Positions 1 to 6,708 of a DNA stretch of 32,166 bases are shown here, piece after piece. Within the stretch, counting starts at the first letter, position 1. The number at the start of each line of letters is the position of its first letter. The DNA is from an uncultured Methanobrevibacter sp. (lineage in GTDB: Archaea > Methanobacteriota > Methanobacteria > Methanobacteriales > Methanobacteriaceae), in assembly GCA_900318035.1 (NCBI GenBank), contig ONJC01000015.1, positions 1-32,166 on the forward strand. Direction: 5' to 3'. The notes beneath the pieces are model-generated. The model was given only the letters and a program-made list of their open reading frames with translations, was not told where the DNA came from and searched no databases. Both the position numbers and the translations under genes were made by a program.

Positions 1-1
1 T

Positions 2-109
2 CAAGATATTTGTAAAATTAAAGGACTTCCTATTGCTGGTTATGATGATGAACTTGATTGTCCTTACATAGAATATCCTGATGGGAAAAGAGAGTATGTT
101 AAAGAATAA
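2..109 (+). CDS. C-terminal part of a small protein, possible antitoxin-like partner
   Basis: An open frame enters from the left edge and ends at TAA 107-109, giving the last 35 residues of a protein. The tail is acidic and tyrosine-rich and ends in PDGKREYVKE. Its last 14 bases overlap the ATG (96) of the zeta-toxin-like gene, so the two were probably translationally coupled. Small proteins with a similar tail commonly precede zeta/AAA-type kinase genes, which suggests an antitoxin or partner role. That is inferred from position and general resemblance only. The start is outside the window. Confidence 0.55.
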   Translation, partial: QDICKIKGLPIAGYDDELDCPYIEYPDGKREYVKE

Positions 110-676
110 GAAAAGACTTCCTGAAGTCATTGTTTTTGCAGGTCCGAATGGAAGTGGCAAAACCACTATAACCCGTATGGCAAAGACTATTGGTGTTTAT
201 ATCAATGCCGACGATATTAAAAAATCAAATTCCTGCAGTGATTTGGAAGCGCCTGTTAAAGCTGAAGAACTTCGGGAGTTAATGGTGAAAAAATGTGAAG
301 ATTTCACATTTGAAACTGTACTTTCTACTGATAGGTATCTTAAATTGCTTCAAAAGGCTAAGGAAAAGGATATTTTTTAAGATGCATTTATGTTTTAACG
401 TCTGATTATAGAATCAATGTCACTCGAGTAAACATCCGTGAATCTATGGGTGGGCATAGCGTTCCTGAAGATAAAATCAAATCAAGATACTTCAAAGCAT
501 TGGATTTGATTCCTAAATTAATCGAGCTTTGTGATATTGTTCATATTTATGACAACACTAATGTTCCATTCAGAATATTTAAGAAAAGAAAAGATGAGTA
601 TTATCACTGGGAGAACAAATATTGGAAGTATTCTGATATTGAAAAACTAACTGAAATTCATGAATATGAAAATTAA
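96..676 (+). pseudogene. Zeta-toxin-like P-loop kinase, frameshifted
   Basis: The N-terminal part (96-380) carries a Walker A motif GPNGSGKTT (residues 16-24), the zeta-type NADD motif (37-40) and FETVLST. The C-terminal half lies in another frame and includes GGHSVPEDKIKSRYF, the arginine-containing segment typical of zeta kinases, ending at TAA 676. Joining the frames needs one extra base near 366-375: the text then reads KGYFLRCIYVLTSDYRINVTRVNIRESMGGH without a stop. Zeta toxins phosphorylate UDP-N-acetyl sugars; whether this one did is unknown. ATG 96 is preferred over 81 because it overlaps the upstream stop in a coupled arrangement. Either the gene is dead or there is a one-base sequence error. 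Confidence 0.8.
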
Positions 677-772
677 TCCTTCACGAAAGTTTTTAAGTTA
701 TAATTTTTTCTCAAATTACTTTTTTTGTTAAATATGAATTAGATTATATATGATATAATTTAATATTGTACT

Positions 773-868
773 GTAGGAGCTAAAAGTAATAAATATTTTG
801 TATAATATACGGGCAACAAAAATTTAAAATGATTTTTGGAGTTTATATGATTCATTAAACTTTAATAT
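773..868. repeat. Dispersed AT-rich repeat, copy A
   Basis: This copy contains GAGCTAAAAGTA (777) followed by a TATA-rich stretch, GGGCAAC (811-817), and a right arm ending TTAAACTTTAATAT at 868. It matches copy D (5475-5570) along its full length and copies B and C over the core. The match with D stops exactly where the insertion sequence begins at 869, so the IS may have landed in or beside it. No coding potential is seen. The remaining part of 677-772 is featureless AT-rich sequence. Confidence 0.65.
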
Positions 869-966
869 GGCTCTATCTAAAATTGTCATGATGTAGCATC
901 GATTTTTTGGTTGTTGCAGTGATTTTTTAAGTTGTTTTGTTCATTGAATAAAACATTTCTTTCCAT

Positions 967-2337
967 CTATCTGATTTTTTGTAGTCTTATCCATCTTATT
1001 AGTCCTTCTCTTGTTCGATATATTCTTTTTATGTGGCTAGGTAGCGTTATTTTGAAGTATCCTTCGATTTTGTTGTTTGTTCTGGGTATTTGTGGGTTTT
1101 TGTAGTATTCTATTGTTTTGTCGAATTTGTTGTTTAGGTTTTTTAGGTATTTTTGTGTGTTGTCGTCGAATTGGTCTATTTGGTGATATATTGTTCTGAA
1201 TCTTCTTATTGCAGCTTTTGAAGTGTCTGTATCGTAAATATTGGCTATTCTTTCGTTGATTCGTTCTTGTTCTTTGAGTTCTTTTCTTTTTTGTTTTAGT
1301 TCATTTCTGTATTTTCTGTTGTCTTTCATTAGTTTTTTTCGTTTTTTGATTCTTCTTATCCTTGTTGTTTCTTTTTTTGATACTCTTTTGGGCATTCCTT
1401 TGTTGTATTCTTTTAGTTTTGTTATTCTTTCTTCGTTTTCTTCTATTTTTCTTTCTAGTGTTTTTATTCTTCTTTTTATTTTGTTGATTTTTTTGTAGGA
1501 TTTGTCGTTGTGGTGTTTGATGATGTGGAATATGCAGAGTTGGTGTTTTATGCAGATTCGTTCAATTATTGGTGGATACATTGTATGGCCATCGGTTATT
1601 AGTACTTTTTTAGGTAGTCCTTCTAAGGAGTATTTTAGAAAGATTTCCACGAAATCTTGATCGAAATCTTCTTGATATATTACTTGATCATTAATTATTA
1701 AGTTTGTTACGGCATCAATGATGGCCAATCGGACTGTTTTTATCCCATTTTCGTGTAAAAATTCCTCATCATAATGATAAATTCCACTTGGCTCAATTTT
1801 TGTTTCTTCTAAGAGTTTTTGAAGGTTTTCTTCTTTTTGTGTGATGAATGATGTGTCGTATGTTGATTCGTGATAATATACTGTTTGGCGGTTTAATCGT
1901 ATTCCATTTTCGAGTTTTATTATTTCTGCCTTCTTTTGATAGGATAAATAAGTAATGGATTCATATTCTAGTGATTTTTCGCAAATTGCACGTGTATAAT
2001 TTGAGTATCTTTTTATGAAATTTTCCAAACTTGTGAAATGTGTTTTTCCACATTCTGGGCAGATGTACTGTTTTTTACGTATGCCTTCCCATTTGTTAGG
2101 TTTAGCTGGCCTAGAACCATTACTGTTCATCGAGATATTGCATTTGGGACACAATGGTCTTTCATATTCATAATAAACAATTTCTGTGTAATAATCACCA
2201 TAATACTCCTGGAAAAAGCTCAAATCATCCGGGCTGATTAAATTGCACACATTTAACTGGTCAGATTCTATAAAATACAAAGGTTTATTTAAAATGTCAA
2301 CAATATTATAACTTGTAAAGGGGTTTATTGAGAGCAT
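967..2337 (-). CDS. DDE-type transposase with N-terminal zinc finger
   Basis: This 456-residue protein has two CxxC pairs (C63/C66 and C93/C96), forming a probable zinc-binding DNA-recognition module. A helix-turn-helix-like stretch follows, then a catalytic core in which D190 (YHYDEEF), D249 (LITDGH) and E425 (NNKIEGYF) fit a DDE triad. Residues 283-365 are a very basic, charged coiled coil inserted between the second Asp and the Glu. The frame is full length and undamaged, so the element may still be active. The minus-strand TATA box is close enough to the ATG for a nearly leaderless transcript. Confidence 0.85.
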   Translation of the reverse strand: MLSINPFTSYNIVDILNKPLYFIESDQLNVCNLISPDDLSFFQEYYGDYYTEIVYYEYERPLCPKCNISMNSNGSRPAKPNKWEGIRKKQYICPECGKTHFTSLENFIKRYSNYTRAICEKSLEYESITYLSYQKKAEIIKLENGIRLNRQTVYYHESTYDTSFITQKEENLQKLLEETKIEPSGIYHYDEEFLHENGIKTVRLAIIDAVTNLIINDQVIYQEDFDQDFVEIFLKYSLEGLPKKVLITDGHTMYPPIIERICIKHQLCIFHIIKHHNDKSYKKINKIKRRIKTLERKIEENEERITKLKEYNKGMPKRVSKKETTRIRRIKKRKKLMKDNRKYRNELKQKRKELKEQERINERIANIYDTDTSKAAIRRFRTIYHQIDQFDDNTQKYLKNLNNKFDKTIEYYKNPQIPRTNNKIEGYFKITLPSHIKRIYRTREGLIRWIRLQKIR

Positions 2338-2360
2338 ATATAATAATATACCCTTTACAT

Positions 2361-2370
2361 TATTTATATA
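2361..2370 (-). promoter_or_regulatory. TATA box of the transposase gene
   Basis: On the minus strand this reads TATATAAATA, centred about 28 bases upstream of the transposase ATG at 2337. That is the usual distance between an archaeal TATA box and the transcription start, which implies a leaderless or very short-leader mRNA. No ribosome site is visible before the ATG, which agrees. Confidence 0.55.
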
Positions 2371-2414
2371 CTTCTATTTTTAAAACTACCAAACCTACAT
2401 GCTTAAAAAGACTA

Positions 2415-2436
2415 TAACTTGGTATTCACCAAGTTA
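2415..2436. other. Perfect 9-bp hairpin inside the right arm of the IS
   Basis: TAACTTGGT and ACCAAGTTA form a perfect stem around the loop ATTC. It lies in the non-coding right arm, about 80-100 bases upstream of the transposase start. It may shield the gene from outside transcription or bind transposase; the sequence alone does not say which. Confidence 0.45.
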
Positions 2437-2682
2437 CAGAAATATCCATATATAATCAACTTGTTTAATATAAAAAGAGAGCCATTCCATCAAAATAAAA
2501 CTTCACCAAGGAGTATTGAATTTAACTAACCGCAAAATACGATTTAATCAATTTAAAAATCAGATAATAATCCATTTCAAATATGAGGAATTTAAATATT
2601 CCCAAAATTAATACAACAATATTACAACTCACGAATAAACAAATGGGGCATATTTCATCATGACAATTTTAGACAGAGCCAT

Positions 2683-2895
2683 TATAAATAGTTTTAAAAC
2701 GAAATATCTAATTCTAAAACACTAATAAAATAATATATGACTGTTGGTGTTTTTATGAAGTGGAAAGAGCATTCGATTAAAAACACTCCAATCAAATTGG
2801 AGAATTAGTATTTTGACTGTTGAAAATATATTGCTTGCTATCTCTTATTTATTCCTAGCAAGTTACTATGTATTGTTGGCTATTAACTTGTTAAT
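2683..2895. other. Non-coding stretch with two hairpins
   Basis: No convincing gene is seen between the IS and repeat copy B. Two perfect inverted repeats occur: CTCCAAT-CAA-ATTGGAG (2786-2802) and CTTGCTA/TAGCAAG (2834-2840 and 2856-2862, 15-base loop). A TATA-like AATATATG near 2731-2738 precedes them, so a small RNA is possible. A 17-codon frame from ATG 2755 has no supporting signal. Confidence 0.3.
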
Positions 2896-2940
2896 GTACA
2901 TTATATTTTGTATAGTATATGGGCAAAATCTTTTAAATAA
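2896..2940. repeat. Dispersed AT-rich repeat, copy B
   Basis: Matches the repeat core from GTACATTATATTTTG through GTATAGTATATGGGC (2911-2924). The left GAGCTAAAA part has diverged, so this is the most degenerate copy. It lies about 250 bases before the methyltransferase-STAS gene. The remainder up to 3183 is AT-rich with no gene. Confidence 0.5.
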
Positions 2941-3183
2941 TTCATTTTATTAAATATTCTAGTAACTAAGTTTAATTTATGAATTTTGGCAATTAAATTT
3001 TTTTGACAGTGTTGTTGATGGTTTTTTAGCAAGTATATTGATTTTTTATTTTCATCAAAAATAGATTACATTTTTAATATAGTAACTACTAAAATAAAAT
3101 TATATTAAATAAAAATGGATAAATAGGTATTAAATTCATTTTTTTGTTTTAAATCGATATTTGGCGGAATTGACCAAGAATTA

Positions 3184-4407
3184 TTGGAAAGAACAAATCC
3201 TATATTTAACACTGCCAGAATGACTCTTTTTCAATTGGCCGCTACAGGTCATGATGATGCCAAGGATATAGCTCAAAAGTTGAATCTTACTCGGGAAGAT
3301 ACACAAGATAGTAAAACAGTTAAGGCCGATGAAGATGACCTTTTCATTAACAGTGTGGTTATGGAAGTAAGATATGTTACTAATGGAAAAATAGCTAAAG
3401 AATCTGGTTTTACTGAAGTTAACTTGCCATGTGGTTTCACGCCTAGAGCCATTGAATTTGCAAAAAGTGGCAAGAAATTTGTTGGAATGGATCTTCCCGC
3501 AACCATTAATGAAGTTGAACCGGCCATTATGTCACTTCTAGATGAAGAACAGAAAAAACTTGTTAATTTCGAGGGTGTAGATGCAACTAATTATCAATCG
3601 CTTAAGTCTGCATTTGATAAGATTGAGGGGGAGGTATGTATAACAACAGAGGGACTCCTGATGTATCTTACAGATTCCGAGATGGATGTCCTGTGTGACA
3701 ATATTAAAAAGATTCTTGCAGAGCATGGCGGATATTGGATTACTCTTGACCCTGAGATGTCTCTTCTCTACCTTTTGATAGTAAAATCCTTCTATGGGGA
3801 GCGAACACGGGAGATTATGTGGCAGTCTAAGTATAGAATAGATGACAAATCTGATGTAAATGCTATAGAAAATACAATAACCATTAGCGTCCGAGGCGAT
3901 GTTCAGGAAAATATGAAGAATGCAATGAATTATATTAAATCCAAGGGATTTAAGTTGGAGAGGCTTCCGTATGCTGACCATGTGCCTGAGTTTAAAAGTT
4001 TAGAAAAGGCAAATCCTAAGATTGCAGCTCAGATTAGGGAAGGTTTTAAGAGAGTATGTATCTGGAAGATTACAGTTGATGAATCAGTTAATGTTGACAT
4101 TTCTGATGTCGGGGCAGAGTCATTTAATGCGGATGCATCAATTGATGGTGACAGGCTTAATTTGGTTTTGTCAGGAAATCTTGATACATTGAGTGCACCT
4201 GAGCTTCTTGCTAATTATGAGAAGATTAAGAAAGATAATACTCTCAACAGTGTGTTTATTGACTGTTCTAAACTAGAATATGTGTCCTCTGCAGGGCTGC
4301 GTGTTCTTCTTATTATGCAAAATGACTGTGAGGAGGGGGTTATAATGAAGTCATGTAATGAAACTGTTGTTGGAGATTTATCAAATACTGATATACAGAT
4401 ACTGTAA
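3184..4407 (+). CDS. SAM-dependent (LCM-like) methyltransferase fused to a STAS domain
   Basis: Residues about 50-295 look like the leucine-carboxyl-methyltransferase (PPM/LCMT) class: LPCGFTPRAIEF (81-92, SAM-binding loop), VGMDLP (100-105) and the family hallmark EGLLMYL (156-162). Residues about 318-405 are a STAS (anti-sigma-factor-antagonist type) domain with FIDCSKLEYVSSAGLRVLL, including the conserved SSAG turn. The substrate is unknown. No ATG exists at the N-terminus: the in-frame region opens at 3127 after a stop, so the start is TTG 3184, another non-ATG codon, or ATG 3220 with loss of 12 residues. The C-terminus is shorter than usual for STAS because the stop lies at the edge of repeat copy C. 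It may be active or an early pseudogene. Confidence 0.7.
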   Translation: MERTNPIFNTARMTLFQLAATGHDDAKDIAQKLNLTREDTQDSKTVKADEDDLFINSVVMEVRYVTNGKIAKESGFTEVNLPCGFTPRAIEFAKSGKKFVGMDLPATINEVEPAIMSLLDEEQKKLVNFEGVDATNYQSLKSAFDKIEGEVCITTEGLLMYLTDSEMDVLCDNIKKILAEHGGYWITLDPEMSLLYLLIVKSFYGERTREIMWQSKYRIDDKSDVNAIENTITISVRGDVQENMKNAMNYIKSKGFKLERLPYADHVPEFKSLEKANPKIAAQIREGFKRVCIWKITVDESVNVDISDVGAESFNADASIDGDRLNLVLSGNLDTLSAPELLANYEKIKKDNTLNSVFIDCSKLEYVSSAGLRVLLIMQNDCEEGVIMKSCNETVVGDLSNTDIQIL

Positions 4408-4450
4408 GAGCTAAAAGTACATATTTGTATAGTATACGGAAAAATCCTTT
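4401..4450. repeat. Dispersed AT-rich repeat, copy C
   Basis: Reads ACTGTAAGAGCTAAAAGTAC, then GTATAGTATACGG. The stop codon of the methyltransferase-STAS gene (TAA 4405-4407) lies inside its left edge. The STAS reading frame loses resemblance to its family just before the repeat, so the repeat may have cut the gene short. Its TATA-like centre is 45-60 bases before the PAP2 start and could serve as promoter sequence. Confidence 0.55.
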
Positions 4451-4485
4451 TTAATTAGTTTTCCAATAAGTAATCTTTTTATTGA

Positions 4486-5285
4486 ATGTCAAATATATTC
4501 AATAGTATGTTTGAAACAGTTTTTTATTTTCCGTGGGAAGTTTCTCTGATAATATTCCTGCAAAGTACTCTTCCAAGTTTCGTATTAGGATTTTTTGAAG
4601 TTATTGCAGAGGTGGTCTCTAAAAATGTCATCGCATTGTTATTCATTTTAATCTATTTGGCATACAACAAGGATTGGGGTAAATTCACATTGCTTTCGTT
4701 GGGTGTAGCTGGTGTGTGCTGCGAATTTGTCAAGGTGACCGTTGCACGTTTAAGGCCATATGCTGCTGTTGATACAATCAAGTGCATTCGTGCTGATGTA
4801 GCTGACCAAAATCCTCTTGACTTTAAAATCCAAGGATATTCATTTCCAAGCGGACATACGATGATGGCAACCAACCTGTTTTTGGCAATTCCGATATACG
4901 TCAGGAATATTCAATATATATCTATTGGATTGGTTGGAGTTTTGATTGTTGCTCTTTCAAGGGTCGGATTAGGCGTTCACTTTCCGACTGATACTATTGC
5001 AGGGTTCATCATTGCTTTGGCGATAATATTAATATTGTCTCGTTGGGAATTTCATTAGGTTTTCTTGTTGAGGAAAAATATGTTAACTTCGAAAATCCTA
5101 AAAGCAGAAGGGATGCAATAGTCAGGATTGTTGGAGCACTCATATTGTTTATATTGCTTTTTATTTTAATCCCGAAATTTGCAGGCAATACCGACCTGGT
5201 TAAATGTATTGTGCATTCTCTATGTACTTTCATAATGCTTGCTATATATCCTTTAGCTTTTAAAAAGATTGATAGGGATGGATGA
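4486..5285 (+). pseudogene. PAP2-family membrane phosphatase, frameshifted near its end
   Basis: The first 190 residues hold all three PAP2 motifs: K83-x6-R90-P91, PSGH (121-124) and SR-x5-H-x3-D (S158, R159, H165, D169), set among membrane helices. Such enzymes remove phosphate from lipid phosphates or undecaprenyl/polyprenyl diphosphates at the membrane. The frame stops at 5058. An overlapping frame to 5285 continues with a family-like tail (LGFLVEEKYVNFENPKSRRD, then two membrane helices). One missing base near 5020-5045 would join them into a protein of about 265 residues. Since the catalytic part is whole, a truncated product could still fold. A sequence error is also possible. Confidence 0.75.
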
Positions 5286-5474
5286 CTTAATCCATATCAT
5301 CTTTACTTTTTTTGAGAATATTTTTTTTCACATCAATTAATATGAACTCATTTGGCAAAAAATTAATTAAGTAAATTTTTTTGTTATTGTTTCTTTTATG
5401 CCGGGATTATTGTGTAAAATAGTGTCTGATTGGGTAGTGAAATTATTAATGGAGTATGGGTGAAATATTATAGT

Positions 5475-5570
5475 GTATGAGCTAAAAGTACATTATATTT
5501 TGTAAAGTTATATGGGCAACAAGATTTTTAAATGATTTATGATTTTATAATGTTTATTAAACTTTAATAT
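5475..5570. repeat. Dispersed AT-rich repeat, copy D
   Basis: Contains GAGCTAAAAGTACATTATAT (5479 on), TATGGGCAAC (5511-5520) and the right arm TTAAACTTTAATAT ending at 5570. It is co-linear with copy A for about 96 bases. It sits 95 bases upstream of the YhhQ-type transporter. The rest of the gap 5286-5664 is AT-rich with no gene. Confidence 0.6.
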
Positions 5571-5664
5571 TTGTTTCAACATATAATAACTTGGTATTGA
5601 TTGTTTGATAGTTTAACCAATTTAATGCCGACAGATAAATTAATTAACAATCGGTGATTTTTGC

Positions 5665-6309
5665 ATGTTTGAAAACCTGAATAAGACTAATGTATATACA
5701 TATCTTGCGGGAATATTTTGCGCCTGCATGATTGCATCCAATATATTGGCTACTCGAACTCTGGAAATAAGTTTCATAGCTTTACCATGTTCTATATTGA
5801 CATTTCCGATGCTATTTGTCGTTAATGATATTTTATCTGAAATTTACGGCTTTAAACTGACAAAAAATATTATCTATTTGGGTTTCATCATCAATGTTGT
5901 GGTTGTTGCCCTATATCAGGTTGCCATGATATTCCCTTCAAGCAGTCCCAATGCTCCTGCATTTGCAGCGCTTCTCTCAACAACGCCCAGACTGTTTGTG
6001 GCGGGGCTTATTTCTTACATGATTGGCAATCTTTTAAATTCTCAGGTACTTGTCAAATTAAAGGAAAAATACTCTGACCTGCTTTTTGTACGTGTTATAG
6101 TGAGTACCATAATAGGGGAAACTGTTGATTCTGTAATTTTCATTTTAGTTTCATTCTATGGAGTTCTGCCAAATGATTTGATTTTGACCATGATCTGCTG
6201 TCAGATAGTGTTCAAGGTACTCTACGAACTGATATTCTATCCATTAACCAGAAAAGTGGTTTTCAAAATAAGAACTTTGGATGAAGGGTCACTGTTTAGC
6301 CAGAATTAA
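5665..6309 (+). CDS. yhhQ: Queuosine/archaeosine precursor transporter (YhhQ family)
   Basis: A 214-residue protein with about six membrane helices. It has YhhQ-type features: ASNILATRTLEI near the start, FVVNDILSEIYGFK after helix 2, and VRVIVSTIIGETVDSVIFI in helix 4-5, with the conserved Glu and Asp of the substrate path. The family takes up 7-deazaguanine precursors (preQ0/preQ1). In archaea this would feed archaeosine in tRNA or related deazapurine pathways (inference). A clear ribosome site GGTGAT (5653-5658) supports ATG 5665. It is intact, unlike its neighbours. Confidence 0.85.
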   Translation: MFENLNKTNVYTYLAGIFCACMIASNILATRTLEISFIALPCSILTFPMLFVVNDILSEIYGFKLTKNIIYLGFIINVVVVALYQVAMIFPSSSPNAPAFAALLSTTPRLFVAGLISYMIGNLLNSQVLVKLKEKYSDLLFVRVIVSTIIGETVDSVIFILVSFYGVLPNDLILTMICCQIVFKVLYELIFYPLTRKVVFKIRTLDEGSLFSQN

Positions 6310-6401
6310 AAAGAGTTACTGGAAAACTCATTTGATTTTCTCTAAATTAGTTTTTGAATTTCATCGGCTTTTTAGAATTATGGTAATTAACACTATTAAA
6401 A

Positions 6402-6632
6402 TCTCAGCAAAATTCAGATACATTAAGTGCACCTAAGCTTCTTGCTAATTATGGGAGGATTAAAGAGGATAATACTCCCAATACTGTGTTTATTTTTGTT
6501 CTAAACTAGAATTTGTATCATCTGCAGTATTCGTGTTCTTATTATTATGCAAAATGACTGAGAAGGTGGGTTATAATGAAGTCCTGTAACGAAACACTCA
6601 TTGAAGCTTTATCGATACCAATTGAAATATGA
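6402..6632 (+). pseudogene. Decayed duplicate of the upstream STAS domain
   Basis: This stretch aligns at the DNA level with 4168-4390 of the methyltransferase-STAS gene: GATACATTAAGTGCACCTAA against GATACATTGAGTGCACCTGA, and a shared TTATTATGCAAAATGACTG. One segment still reads DTLSAPKLLANYGRIKEDNT. It then has a one-base deletion near 6497, another in the SSAGLR region and a two-base loss near 6560, with in-frame stops. No methyltransferase part is present. It is a non-functional partial duplication, or the remains of a second gene of this type. The rest of the gap 6310-6708 shows nothing. Confidence 0.8.
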
Positions 6633-6708
6633 ATGGAATGACAAAAATATTTTTCATTTTTGTGCAGTGATGGAATAACAGTTATTATTTTAAAACAAAC
6701 ATATTATT

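Larger units (their letters stand above)
867..2682 (-). mobile_element. Complete insertion sequence with 27-bp terminal inverted repeats
   Basis: The left end 867-893 (core GGCTCTATCTAAAATTGTC) and the right end 2656-2682 are inverted copies matching at 26 of 27 bases. They enclose one transposase gene on the minus strand. The element is about 1.8 kb, with some 70 non-coding bases between left repeat and gene and about 320 between the gene start and the right repeat. I could not find a convincing target duplication: flanks are TTTAATAT and ATTATAAA. Family assignment is left open; the ends and the DDE transposase place it among classical cut-and-paste elements. Confidence 0.85.

Noticed and set aside
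1241..1498. Leu/Ser/Phe-rich open frame opposite the transposase coiled coil
   Set aside because: It is the antisense shadow of a lysine/glutamate-rich coding region; no ribosome site and no family resemblance.
859..2690. 8-base target duplication of the IS
   Set aside because: The flanks ACTTTAAT/TTTAATAT and TATAAATA/ATTATAAA do not match as direct repeats; only a trivial AT could be claimed.
2755..2808. 17-codon frame after a TATA-like box
   Set aside because: Too short, no ribosome site, overlaps a hairpin; codon content does not separate it from background.
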